Below, one piece after another: positions 9,601 to 18,253 of a stretch of DNA of 32,087 nucleotides (position 1 is the first letter of the stretch; each line of letters opens with the position of its first letter). The position numbers were made by a program, and so were the translations under genes. The notes under the pieces are model-generated. The model was not told the DNA's origin. It made no database searches and saw only the letters and a program-made list of their open reading frames with translations. Origin of the DNA: Candidatus Hydrogenedentota bacterium (GTDB taxonomy: Bacteria; Hydrogenedentota; Hydrogenedentia; Hydrogenedentales; JAEUWI01); NCBI GenBank assembly GCA_024280935.1, contig JAJRPE010000584.1, forward strand, positions 1 to 32,087, written 5' to 3'.

Positions 9601-10224
9601 CTGGCGCTTGAGGCTGCGCATCTGGCGCTGGACCTCGTTGATGATGTCGGCGAGGCGCAACAGGTTTTGTTCGGCATTGTCCAGCTTGCGTATAGCCACG
9701 CGCTTGCGGGCCTTGTATTTGATGATGCCTGCCGCCTCTTCAAAGAGAAAACGGCGATCATCCGGCTTGGAACTGAGCACCATGCTGATCTTGCCCTGCC
9801 CGATGAGGGAATAGGCGCTGGTGCCGATGCCCGTGTCCATGAAGAGTTCCTGGATATCCCGAAGGCGGCAGAGGGCCTTGTTAATGCAATATTCGCTTTC
9901 GCCCGAGCGGTAGATGCGGCGCGTTATCTGGACCTCGGCAAAGTCGAGGGGCAGTTTGGAATCGGCATTGTCGAAGGTGAGCGTGACTTCGGCCATGCCC
10001 ATGGGTGATCGCTGCTCACTGCCGTTGAAGATCACATCCTGCATGTGGGAGCCACGGAGGGCTTTGGCACTCTGTTCGCCCAGGCACCACCGCAGGCCAT
10101 CGAGGATATTGCTCTTGCCACAACCGTTGGGTCCCACGATGGCGGTCGTGCCGGGTTCCAGATCGATGTGGGTCTGGTCCGCGAAGGACTTGAATCCCAA
10201 CATTTCTACACGTTTGAAATACAT
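6640..10224 (-). CDS. smc: Chromosome segregation protein SMC
   Basis: 1194 aa; Walker A GPNGCGKSNI, signature LSGGEQAMTAIALLFSIF, Walker B/D-loop FCVLDEVDAPLDDANV, coiled coils around a hinge. Confidence 0.96.
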   Translation of the reverse strand: MYFKRVEMLGFKSFADQTHIDLEPGTTAIVGPNGCGKSNILDGLRWCLGEQSAKALRGSHMQDVIFNGSEQRSPMGMAEVTLTFDNADSKLPLDFAEVQITRRIYRSGESEYCINKALCRLRDIQELFMDTGIGTSAYSLIGQGKISMVLSSKPDDRRFLFEEAAGIIKYKARKRVAIRKLDNAEQNLLRLADIINEVQRQMRSLKRQVNAAIRHRELSEALRELEVRNAWLQYNELSGQIDDLKERFAIAEKTYETASAETSTMEARQEELGLKRVELERMLMARRDGEYQVDSEMEKIESEIALIRKEIDFSKTQSAQAQKEKEDFLKRAESVKGVQGETGNKSTELTQEINGAETALKDKQEEYAAAEVAVTEADKKVEAVRTRTLETINSRNKTQTDLETASVSLKNIDDQLEGIFGRQKVQNTRHEDLSTQLQTAQKEEIDVQKQLTETVEQRQGNQEKHRKIAEDMKTANEEWQRLREKKSSDEARMRSLRELRDNYEGFATGVKAIMKARQHEMPEVDGIIGPVGDLISTDKEYSRAIEAALGGNINNIICEEADAAKSAVNFLKKHRAGRVTFLPLDTIRSSNRDDSGALRGSPGVIGQAINYVQSDVRIMPALEYLLYNTMIVETIDDAIRIARSERRFPRLVTLEGEIVTSSGAVTGGRTRHDNSGMLGRSAEIDELEASVQKATGRINTLVQHAQQMTTTLQELSARVKTLEESENGFRQRMNKAGVEIARLSTEVDTLTSSGSQLGEQRDHLLAQREALEKRRVDAQDRMSSMDGEDDKIQQEQAEAQEAAAKMRAALSACSDALGELRIKVASLTQQLEEAERNQLREAREYQEALGEAARRDDMMKDLAIKARDLEAGIADQLERAKALSETKEEAHDKVLEAQKEQNGLNVEANTLARSLKELRTESAKAQKEVHSLELDLSHREDRVAFFQERILSEYNLALASLEEKDVGHDEYDEKEREALIKQHRKDLQRLGTVNLMAIEEYESLEKRDEFLCTQEEDLRKAKETLLGVVERIDVTIRKLFMDTFNQVAECFKNYFRRLFNGGQARIYLLDEDDPLESGIEIEARPPGKKPQTISLLSGGEQAMTAIALLFSIFTAKPSPFCVLDEVDAPLDDANVGRFLELVDDFTANSQFIIITHNKQTMAQADAIFGVTQQELGVSQLVSVKFEDVEDEPAA

Positions 10225-10416
10225 TCAATAGCCATTCAAGTTACACGTTGGCGCAGCGCACGACGTGGGTAATTGCTCTATTCTACGGGAAAAGGTAATA
10301 AATTTCTGCCCCAAATGTGGCTACTAATATTTGTTGTTCATGCCAGGGCTTGGAATATTTATGCCGTCATTCGTACTACTATCCTGCGTTTTCTTGTTTT
10401 TTTTGAAAGAAAATTC

Positions 10417-10462
10417 TCACCACAGAGGCACGGAGGGTGGTTTCTCCGTGCCTCTGTGGTGA
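10417..10462 (-). terminator. Strong hairpin, likely terminator downstream of ymdB
   Basis: Perfect 19-bp stem TCACCACAGAGGCACGGAG / CTCCGTGCCTCTGTGGTGA, 8-nt loop, 10 bp past the ymdB stop. T-rich ATTTTCTTT follows on the minus strand. Confidence 0.65.
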
Positions 10463-10472
10463 ATCGTATAAA

Positions 10473-11255
10473 TCACGTGTCCCGCAACAAGATGCGCTCA
10501 ATGCGCAGTGCCTTTCCGTTGGTGTCGTCGATTTCTATGAAGACGGCGGAAAACTGCGCCGGTCCCTTGGCGACCACAAACTTATTGGGCATGCCGGTCA
10601 CGAACTTCTTCACCACAATATCTTTGTCCGTGCCAATGACGGAATGGATCGGGCCGCACATGCCCACATCGGTGATATAGGCGGTGCCGCCCGGCAAGAT
10701 CCACTCGTCGGCGGTTTGGACGTGGGTGTGGGTGCCGACCACGGCGGAACAACGCCCTTCAAGGTGCCAGCCCATGGCTATTTTTTCCGAGGTGGCCTCC
10801 GCGTGTATATCCACCAGGATAGCCGATGTTTGTTCCCGCAAAACGGGCAATAATTCATCTGCTTTCAGGAAGGGACAATCAAAGGGTTCCATATAGACCC
10901 GGCCAATAAGATCAAGCAAACCGAGTTTCCGCCCATCGGGCAAGGGAATGATGGTGAAGCCGTGTCCGGGCAGCGTCGACGGATAGTTGGCGGGCCGCAC
11001 TAGCTCTGGAAAATCGGGCATGGCGGGAATGAGCACCTTTTTCCGCCACGTGTGGTTGCCCATGGTAAAGCCGTGGATCCCCAACTGTTTCAACTCTTTG
11101 ATGATTTCCGGGGTGGTGCCCAGTCCCCCGGCTGAATTTTCGGCGTTGGCAATAACCACATCGGGTTGCCACTGGTCGCGCACTGCCGGAAGGCGGTGCG
11201 CAACAGCCTTTCGCCCGGGTTGGCCGACGATGTCACCAATAAAGATAAGTTTCAT
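10473..11255 (-). CDS. ymdB: YmdB-family metallophosphoesterase
   Basis: MKLIFIGDIVGQPGRKAV, VVIANAENSAGGLG, FTMGNHTWRKK, LVDIHAEATSEKIAMGWHLEGRCSAVVGTHTHVQTADEWILPGGTAYITDVGMCGP; lies 3' of rny. Confidence 0.93.
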   Translation of the reverse strand: MKLIFIGDIVGQPGRKAVAHRLPAVRDQWQPDVVIANAENSAGGLGTTPEIIKELKQLGIHGFTMGNHTWRKKVLIPAMPDFPELVRPANYPSTLPGHGFTIIPLPDGRKLGLLDLIGRVYMEPFDCPFLKADELLPVLREQTSAILVDIHAEATSEKIAMGWHLEGRCSAVVGTHTHVQTADEWILPGGTAYITDVGMCGPIHSVIGTDKDIVVKKFVTGMPNKFVVAKGPAQFSAVFIEIDDTNGKALRIERILLRDT

Positions 11256-11362
11256 TGCAGACCATGCCCATACGTTGTTGTGTTGACGCGCCTGAGAGTG
11301 TATTCAACAATGGCGCGGTGAATTCTCGGATCTTTTGGGTGTACCCAGAGTCGGCAAGGAAG

Positions 11363-11571
11363 CGTTAAGGGTGCCACCCTCACACGAAGCCGGTTTCCGG
11401 CTGAGTTTGCGGGCGCGGGTTCATGGAAATGCTCTGTGTCATAGTTCGGCCTGGGAACACGTCCCGCTAATCTACGCAGTCTATGTTTTTTGTATCAAAT
11501 CTATTCTGGTGGCACATGCACCCGCAAGCTCCCCCGCTTTGCTCCTCCGCGTGAGGGTGGCACCCTCACGC
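11363..11571. repeat. ~210-bp palindrome-bounded element between rny and ymdB
   Basis: Left end cgttaagggtgccaccctcacacg (11363-11386); right end is a perfect 10-bp-arm palindrome GCGTGAGGGT-GGC-ACCCTCACGC (11549-11571). The ends are inverted repeats of each other (GTGAGGGTGGCACCCT). Confidence 0.65.
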
Positions 11572-11595
11572 AAATGGGCGGTTTGCCCACTGCGC

Positions 11596-13158
11596 CTACT
11601 TGGCCATTTCCACCGCACGGGTTTCGCGCACGACCGTAACCCGGATTTGACCGGGGTAGGTCATTTCCGATTCGATGCGCTTGGCCACCTCGCGCGCCAT
11701 GGAAGCCGCTTCGGCATCGTTGACGCGATTGGGTTGGACCACGAGGCGGACTTCCCGGCCCGCTTGGATAGCGTAGGCCTTTTCCACGCCGTTGAACTCG
11801 TGGGCAATCTCCTCCAATTGCTCAAGGCGCTTGATGTAATTTTGCATCGTCTCACTGCGTGCGCCCGGTCGGGAGGCGGACATGGCGTCCGCCGCTTGCA
11901 CAATCACGGAAACGACCGAGTTCATGGGCATTTCGTTGTGGTGCGCGCCGATAGCATTGCAGATGATCTCGCTCTCCCCGTGCCGTTTGGCAATATCGTG
12001 GCCCAGGATGGCATGGGAGCCTTCCACTTCGTGGGTCAGGGCCTTGCCCATGTCATGGATAAAGCCGGCCCGACGGGCCTCTTGGATATTAACACCAAGT
12101 TCGGCAGCGATAATGCCGGACAGGTGGCAAACCTCAATGGAGTGCTGCAAGACGTTCTGGCCGTAGGAGGTACGGAAGCTCAAGCGGCCCATGAGGCGAA
12201 GAATTTCCGGGTGGAGGCCATGGACATCGGCTTCAAGACAGGCGGCATCGCCCCGCTCCTTGATGGTCTCGGTCATTTCCTCGTTTATTTTCTCCACCAT
12301 CTCCTCGATGCGCGCCGGGTGGATGCGGCCATCTTGAATCAGCCGTTCCAGGGTAATACGGGCCACTTGGCGGCGAATGGGGTCAAAACCGGAAAGAATA
12401 ACCGCCTCGGGTGTGTCGTCGATGATGACATTGATGCCGGTGGCGTTTTCCAAGGCCCGGATATTGCGGCCCTCGCGACCAATAATGCGACCCTTCATTT
12501 CATCGCTGGGAAGTTGCACGACAGAGACGGTGGTTTCGGCGACATGATCAGAGGCGCAACGACCAATGGCTTCCCCAATGATCCAACGGGCCTTTTTCTC
12601 GGCCTGCTCCTTCAGTTCGTCTTCCGTGCGCTTCAACTGAAGCGCGCAATCGCGTTTGACCTCGTTTTCGAGGTTTATGAAGAGATCGCGTCGCGCCTGG
12701 TCGGCGGTCAGGCCGGAAATCTGCTCCAATTTCTGGGTTTGCTCGTCGACCAAGGCAGCGACCTTCGCCATTTCCTTCTCGTGGCGCTTTTCACGCTGCA
12801 CCAGATCCCGCTCCTGCCCATTCAGGTCAGCGGTTGTCTTGTCCAGCGTGATGGCCCGTTTGTCCAGGATTTCTTCTTTGCTGATCATACGACGCTCAAT
12901 GGCACTGATCTCTTTGCGCTGTTCCCGGCCTTCCTGCTCAAGTTTGGCGCGAAGATCGATTTCCAACTCTTTGGCCAGGGTGCGGGCTTCTTTGGCCCGG
13001 GTGGCGGACTCGCGCTCCGCGTCGGTAAGAATTTGAGCCGCGTCACGACGGGCCGTACCCACGAGGCTTGTGCCCCGGGCTTGCGCGAGAACGACGCACA
13101 CAACGTAACCAGCGATAACGCCGACCACGCCGCCGCCGATAATACTTGGGATATCCAT
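11596..13158 (-). CDS. rny: Ribonuclease Y
   Basis: N-terminal TM, coiled coil, KH domain (MKGRIIGREGRNIRALENATGINVIIDDTPEAVILSGFDPIRRQVA), HD domain (ARRAGFIHDMGKALTHEVEGSHAILG), C-terminal YPGQIRVTVVRETRAVEMAK. Confidence 0.96.
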   Translation of the reverse strand: MDIPSIIGGGVVGVIAGYVVCVVLAQARGTSLVGTARRDAAQILTDAERESATRAKEARTLAKELEIDLRAKLEQEGREQRKEISAIERRMISKEEILDKRAITLDKTTADLNGQERDLVQREKRHEKEMAKVAALVDEQTQKLEQISGLTADQARRDLFINLENEVKRDCALQLKRTEDELKEQAEKKARWIIGEAIGRCASDHVAETTVSVVQLPSDEMKGRIIGREGRNIRALENATGINVIIDDTPEAVILSGFDPIRRQVARITLERLIQDGRIHPARIEEMVEKINEEMTETIKERGDAACLEADVHGLHPEILRLMGRLSFRTSYGQNVLQHSIEVCHLSGIIAAELGVNIQEARRAGFIHDMGKALTHEVEGSHAILGHDIAKRHGESEIICNAIGAHHNEMPMNSVVSVIVQAADAMSASRPGARSETMQNYIKRLEQLEEIAHEFNGVEKAYAIQAGREVRLVVQPNRVNDAEAASMAREVAKRIESEMTYPGQIRVTVVRETRAVEMAK

Positions 13159-13591
13159 TTATCTAAACCTCCGCCCTGTATAGGGTTATGTAACATTCAC
13201 ACCCAGCGGAAGGCATCGATAGACAGGGATAGAGGTAGATCAGATTGTCAGCCCAGTTACGTGAATTAAGCATTGAACTTGTATGACAAAATGCGGCATT
13301 AAGAACGCACCGTATAACAGATATCCAGACACCGTCCGCAGTGAGCGGGGCGACCGGTCATTGACCTAAATCCTTGTCTCTCAAGAGCCTACTGCCAGTT
13401 TAGCAATTTTGACTGGGTACCATTATAGGGTGGCCCAATCACGAAGTCAACGAACAGCTTTGGGGAGCGAAGCTGCAATTTGACAGTAAATCCGTGTTTG
13501 CCGAAGTCAAATCGCGCAGAAAATATCAGCCGCAAAAGAACGTAAAGCAGCCGCTGGCCGCAAGCAAATAGTGTCTACCACGGAACAAGGG

Positions 13592-13816
13592 TTGTGCTCA
13601 CAGCAAAGGGGGTTGGGCTTTCCAGCCCGACATAAAAGGCACGTCGGACATGAGGCCCGCCACCGACACATGTAGCCGCTTTGGATTCGAGCGGAAAAAC
13701 AGGATGCACCGTCTTGGACAATCAATGTGTCCCCGCAAACACGACGTGCGTTTTCGACACCCACCGTGCGCGTTATGTCGGGCAGGAATGCCCAACCCCC
13801 TTTGCCGTGGCACCCG
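13592..13816 (-). repeat. Copy B of the ~200-bp MITE-like element (inverted relative to copy A)
   Basis: Core 13605-13803 begins AAAGGGGGTTGGGCTTTCCAGCCCGACATAA and ends CGTTATGTCGGGCAGGAATGCCCAACCCCCTTT; its reverse complement aligns throughout with 4853-5050. Confidence 0.8.
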
Positions 13817-13945
13817 TCGGTGGCTTTTGTTCGGGCAAGGCTACCCGGATGAGGTGCAGTCCCAGCCTCAACCCAATCCCAGCATCCTTCCCGGTTAAAA
13901 AATAATCTCCGGGTGCCACGGGTAGGCCCGAAGGGTTTACCCGTG
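13805..13945. repeat. Second palindromic element abutting copy B
   Basis: Perfect 12-bp inverted repeat CCGTGGCACCCG (13805-13816) / CGGGTGCCACGG (13910-13921), followed by hairpin CACGGGTA...TACCCGTG (13917-13945). Confidence 0.55.
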
Positions 13946-14022
13946 AAAAAACCGAGGTCTCCTGGAAGTGGATAGCCCCCCCGTTGTCGGTCCATGCCGC
14001 ACTTGCCACCCCTCATTGAGTC

Positions 14023-15390
14023 CTACGCTTTAACCCCGTACTCCTTCATCTTGCGCCACAACGTGGAGCGGGAGATGCCGAGCAGTTTGGCGGCGCGGGT
14101 CTGGTTGCCTCCAAGAGCCTCCAGCGTATTTTGGATGTGCTCGGCTTCCAGATCCGCGAGAGAGAGGATACTGGTGCTGGCGTCGTGGGTGAGGCGAAGG
14201 CGGGGCGTGGTGCCAAATTGCACCTGTTCGGGGAGATCCGCCGCGACGATGGTCGGGCCGTCGGCCATGATGACGGCATGGGCCACGATAGTTTCCAGTT
14301 CGCGGACATTTCCGGGATATTCGTAGCTCATGAGCAGGCGCTGGGTATGCTCATCCATGTCTTGCACATCTTTGTTATATTGCTGATTGGCCCGCTTCAG
14401 GAAGATTCCGATAAGGCCGGGCAGGGCTTCCATGCGCTCGCGCAAGGGCGGAATCCGTATCTGGACCACATTCAATCGAAAATAGAGGTCTTCGCGAAAG
14501 GAATTGTCCGCCACGGCCTGGACCAGGTCGCGATTGGTTGCCGCGAGGATGCGGGCATTGATTTGCATCGAGGTGTTTGCACCAACCCGCCGGATTTCAC
14601 CGTTTTGCAGGACCCGCAGTAGTTTTGCCTGGGTGATGGGGGCCATATCACCAATTTCGTCGAGAAATATGGTGCCGCCGTCGGCTTCTTCGAAGAGGCC
14701 CGCTTTGTCCTCCGTGGCCCCCGTGAAGGCGCCCTTCACATGGCCGAAGAGCTCGCTTTCCAGCAGGGCCTCGGGCAGGGCGGCGCAGTTGACCGCAACA
14801 AAGGCTCGGTCGCGCCGTTCGCTCAACCGGTGTATCGTGTTGGCAAGCACCTCCTTGCCGGTGCCGCTTTCCCCCAGCAAGAGCACTGTGCCATCGGTGG
14901 GCGCCACTTTTTGAATGAGACGAACGACCCGCTGCATGGCCGGACTGGAGCCCACGAGATTTTCAAAGGCGCTTTGCTCGTGCTGCCCGGCGGTGGTGGT
15001 CACGGCACGGAGGTGGTGCGCTTTCGCGATGACCAGCGCCACATCGGAGGGCGGACTCGATTTCGGCAAATAGAAGAAGGCTCCCTGTCGGATGCCCTCC
15101 AGGGCCGCTTCAATCTGGCGAACATCGAAGAGGAGGATAAGCTGGGCCTGGGGTGCCTGCTGGCGTACAAAGGAGACCAGATCCATATTGCCATCCGTAT
15201 TGAGGTCGAGGTCTAAAATGATGGTATCAAAAGGCTTGCGACCCACACGACGGAGCACGCCCGCCATATCATGGCATCGCTCCAGCTCGTAGTCGTCCAC
15301 CGCCAGGAAATTGCACAAGACCGCGCCATAGTCGGTGTCTGGTGTCGCGACAAGTAGGTGGGGGTGTGGGGAGATGGATATGTTCTTCAT
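14023..15390 (-). CDS. NtrC-family sigma-54-dependent response regulator (receiver-AAA+-Fis HTH)
   Basis: Walker A GESGTGKE, sigma-54 contact loop GAFTGATEDKAG, GGTIFLDEIGDM, R-finger region FREDLYFRLNVV, C-terminal HTH LGGNQTRAAKLLGISRSTLWRKMKEYG. Confidence 0.93.
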   Translation of the reverse strand: MKNISISPHPHLLVATPDTDYGAVLCNFLAVDDYELERCHDMAGVLRRVGRKPFDTIILDLDLNTDGNMDLVSFVRQQAPQAQLILLFDVRQIEAALEGIRQGAFFYLPKSSPPSDVALVIAKAHHLRAVTTTAGQHEQSAFENLVGSSPAMQRVVRLIQKVAPTDGTVLLLGESGTGKEVLANTIHRLSERRDRAFVAVNCAALPEALLESELFGHVKGAFTGATEDKAGLFEEADGGTIFLDEIGDMAPITQAKLLRVLQNGEIRRVGANTSMQINARILAATNRDLVQAVADNSFREDLYFRLNVVQIRIPPLRERMEALPGLIGIFLKRANQQYNKDVQDMDEHTQRLLMSYEYPGNVRELETIVAHAVIMADGPTIVAADLPEQVQFGTTPRLRLTHDASTSILSLADLEAEHIQNTLEALGGNQTRAAKLLGISRSTLWRKMKEYGVKA

Positions 15391-15777
15391 TGCAACAGGC
15401 CCTCATATGTTTATAGGGCATTGTAGCATAATGAAGCAAGATGTTTTGCCCCCAGTGTGAGCGACAGGTTCCCTACAGTACCTTGAGGGACGTACCACCG
15501 CACGGGCACGGCACGGTAGGAAAATTTGCTCCATAGCCCGTGCTCAATGCTCCGGGAAGTGCGGCCCACCACAACGCGGGGGCATGTCCCGGTGGGGCAC
15601 GGTATCCGCTGGCGGTCTAACAAAACGGTCCTTTCCCAAAGCCCGCCGGGACGGGCACGCGCATCAAGGAGCGCATCCTCGACCACGGCATTCTGCTCGC
15701 CAGCACGCAACCGCCACCAAGCCGATGTCCTGGCACTTAACACGTAATGAATACCGTGTTGTGGCAAGCGCACGGAG

Positions 15778-15840
15778 ACAGGCGGGGGTGTCCCCAAAAT
15801 ACGGAGCGCGAACTTCCAAGGTTGGGGATGCCCCGCCTGT
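15778..15840. repeat. Imperfect ~19-bp inverted repeat
   Basis: ACAGGCGGGGGTGTCCCCAA (15778-15797) versus reverse complement of TTGGGGATGCCCCGCCTGT (15822-15840). Confidence 0.55.
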
Positions 15841-15851
15841 TCGTGAACGAG

Positions 15852-15930
15852 GGGGTTGGCCCATAACTTTGCGCGGCTTCGATTGAGCGACACGCCCTTT
15901 ATGTCGGACAGGAATGACCTCCTGCCCAAC
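15852..15930. repeat. Degenerate or partial copy of the copy A/B element
   Basis: AGGGGGTTGGCCCATAA and CGCCCTTTATGTCGGACAGGAATG resemble the two TIRs of 4844-5059. Confidence 0.45.
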
Positions 15931-15962
15931 GCGCCATTCGGCGCGATGCAGTCCCTTTTCGC

Positions 15963-17723
15963 TCAGCCCCGGTCCTGCTCGGTGAGTCTTTCCATCTTTG
16001 CGGCGCTGGTGCGCTTGGCTTCGGGGACGAGTTCGCCGAACCAGGCATCGTTCTTTCGGAGCACCTGAACGGCGCGGTGGCAGACTTCGCAGGAGACTTC
16101 GGCCCCCTCAAAGGTGCTCTCGTCGAGCCGGATGAAGGTACTGCAGAAAGGACAGGCGATGCTCTTTTCGGAACTTTTGTGGTAATCCTGCAGGATACGG
16201 TCGATCTTTCCGCTCCGAAAACATCGAATCAGCGCGTCGGCGCATTCGGGATCGAACTGAGTGCCTTTGTTTTCCTCGATAATCTGGATGGCTTTTTCAG
16301 GATCGAGGCCCTTGCGGTAGGGACGGTTGCTGGTGATGGCGTCGAAGGTGTCGCCCACGGCGAGGGCACGGCCCTCAATGGGGATTTCCTCGCCCTTGAG
16401 GCCGTAGGGGTAGCCTTTGCCATCGTAGCGTTCGTGGTGGTAGAGGCAATAGGGTATGAGGGGCTCAAGAAACTTGACATTTTCCATGAGCTGGGCACCC
16501 TTTTCGGGGTGAACCTTGATCTTGTCAAACTCTTCGTCGGTAAGGCGGTCCGGCTTTCTCAGGATAGCGTCATCGACGGCGATTTTGCCCACATCGTGGA
16601 GGACCCCGCCCATGCGAACTTCCTTGAGTTTTTCTTCGGACCAACCCAATTCCCTGGCGACTTCGAGGGTGAAATTGGTGACGCGCCACGTGTGGCCCAC
16701 GGTGTAGTGATCCCGCATTTCGATGGCATTTGCCAACACGATGAGGGTGTCTTCATAGGCTTTTTCCAATTGGCGAACATACTGGGCATTCTTGATGGCC
16801 ACGCCAGAGGGCCCTGAAAGGGCCACCAGAAGTTCGAGATCGCTGTCAACAAAGGCGTTGGTTGTGCCCCGCGTATCGACGTAGATAACGCCGAGCCGTT
16901 CGTCCTGGCAGGCGAGGGGGGCGCACATGGCCGAAGAAATGTTTTGACTGATAATGCTGGCCCCCGCCTCAAAGCGGGAATCGTCGGCCGCGTCGAAAGT
17001 GATAATGGCTTCGCCATGCTCGTAGGCCCGGTTTACAATGGAAGAACTGATCGTAACCTCGGCGTTTTCCGAGCCGGAGCGCACGTATTCTGTAACAAGC
17101 TCGCCGCTTTCAGGGTCATGCAGCAAGATGACACCATTGTGGGCGGGTATGAGTTGAAAAATCTCTTCCATGACCCGCTCGAAGAGTTTGTTCAGATCAC
17201 GCTCGCTGGTAATGATCTCGTTGGCCTTATAGACCGCCCGAAGCCGCTGTTGCGTTTCCGAGAGTATCTTCGAATCATTCGCGGCCCCGACGGGTGCCTG
17301 GAAGAAGGTCTCGAAAACATTGGATGCCTTGGCACCTTCGATGTCACTGCCGGTAGAATCATCGAAGCGAACGCCGCCGCTGCCCTCATCGACCGCTTTC
17401 TGCGCGGCTTCTTGCGCCTCGTCGCCAGAAAGGGCCTCCGATTCGAAGCGAAGCTCCTGGGTGCCCAGATGAAGGAGATCACCGCTGGACAGCTTGTACT
17501 CCAGAATACGGCGCTCACCGACGAAGCTGCCATTGCCACTGCCCAAATCGCGCAGCATCGTGGCCCCGTCTTTTTGCTCTATGACGGCGTGTTGGCGCGA
17601 AATCTGGAGATCTTCCAACTGCAAGTCATTGTCTGGATTTCGACCAATAGACAACTTGGTATTGATGTCGAAGGATTTACCCTGAAGGGGTCCTGTCAGT
17701 ACAACCACCCGTTCTTTTCTCAT
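15963..17723 (-). CDS. FHA-GAF-HD-GYP signalling protein with C-terminal Cys-pair (zinc-ribbon-like) segment
   Basis: FHA: LSIGRNPDNDLQLEDLQISRQHAVI...LGSGNGSFV. GAF-like middle. HD-GYP: HDVGKI and YHHERYDGKGYPYGLKGEEIP. C-terminus CPFC...CEVC. ATG at 17723 preferred (GGGAG upstream); the ORF track uses a TTG at 17771. Confidence 0.9.
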   Translation of the reverse strand: MRKERVVVLTGPLQGKSFDINTKLSIGRNPDNDLQLEDLQISRQHAVIEQKDGATMLRDLGSGNGSFVGERRILEYKLSSGDLLHLGTQELRFESEALSGDEAQEAAQKAVDEGSGGVRFDDSTGSDIEGAKASNVFETFFQAPVGAANDSKILSETQQRLRAVYKANEIITSERDLNKLFERVMEEIFQLIPAHNGVILLHDPESGELVTEYVRSGSENAEVTISSSIVNRAYEHGEAIITFDAADDSRFEAGASIISQNISSAMCAPLACQDERLGVIYVDTRGTTNAFVDSDLELLVALSGPSGVAIKNAQYVRQLEKAYEDTLIVLANAIEMRDHYTVGHTWRVTNFTLEVARELGWSEEKLKEVRMGGVLHDVGKIAVDDAILRKPDRLTDEEFDKIKVHPEKGAQLMENVKFLEPLIPYCLYHHERYDGKGYPYGLKGEEIPIEGRALAVGDTFDAITSNRPYRKGLDPEKAIQIIEENKGTQFDPECADALIRCFRSGKIDRILQDYHKSSEKSIACPFCSTFIRLDESTFEGAEVSCEVCHRAVQVLRKNDAWFGELVPEAKRTSAAKMERLTEQDRG

Positions 17724-18253
17724 GCCATCTAAACTCCCGCCGTGCTTCGGGTTCGCTGCGTCAGTGCTCAATAAAACCTGCTAAGACGGCAGGGCCACCG
17801 CCGGTTGCCACCCCCGCAGCAAAGGGGGTAAACGGGGCCGTGAACACCTGCTCATCAGGCTTATAGCATGACTGAACGTAGAAACCAAGTCAATAGTAAA
17901 GCCTGGCCCTTCGTATCGCCCATCTCATGGAGTCTACGCTATGGCCGACATTCGAAGCGCAGAACTGCGAATTCCGCGAGTAGTTGGTTGACAGCCATGG
18001 TCTATTGGCGTATTATTAGGGGCGCTTAGATTGAAGCGTATTGATCGTTTAACGGGTGTGCCGTTACGTACTATCGGCACCGCCAGTAGTGGTGCAATTG
18101 GCCCAAGTCGGCAAATGGCGAGGTTTGTCTTGACGACGTTTCGATCCGCGTACCACCCAGGCATGAATGCTGGCTCCTTTTCTACCCGAGATTGGACTGG
18201 TGGCGGTCGCCGGGTGGAAATTTGCTAACCAGGCATTGAATTAAGGCAGGCGT

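Noticed and set aside
7435-10008. 857-aa ORF antisense to smc
   Set aside because: Entirely inside smc on the opposite strand; long antisense frames arise from codon bias in GC-rich genes. No recognisable domain.
11335-13269. 644-aa ORF antisense to rny
   Set aside because: Fully overlaps well-supported rny; translation has no coherent domain.
13159-13500. Possible 6S or other structured RNA upstream of rny
   Set aside because: Only short hairpins seen (e.g. CAGCTT...AAGCTG); no convincing 6S-like bulged stem by eye. A covariance-model search would be needed.
13507-14016. 169-aa minus ORF and neighbouring small ORFs (13598-13813, 13650-13898, 13681-13905)
   Set aside because: They lie in palindromic repeats and translate in several frames to repeat-derived peptides (e.g. 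LCRAGKPNPL, GQECPTPF); likely spurious.
15411-15929. 172-aa minus ORF upstream of the sigma-54 activator
   Set aside because: Repeat-derived, overlaps inverted repeats, no domain recognised.
18211-18226. Possible sigma-54 (-24/-12) promoter CGGGTGGAAATTTGCT before the EPS operon
   Set aside because: GG and GC are correctly spaced (10 nt between), but the -24 element departs from TGGCAC at several positions. Too weak to call without a matrix score or transcription start site.
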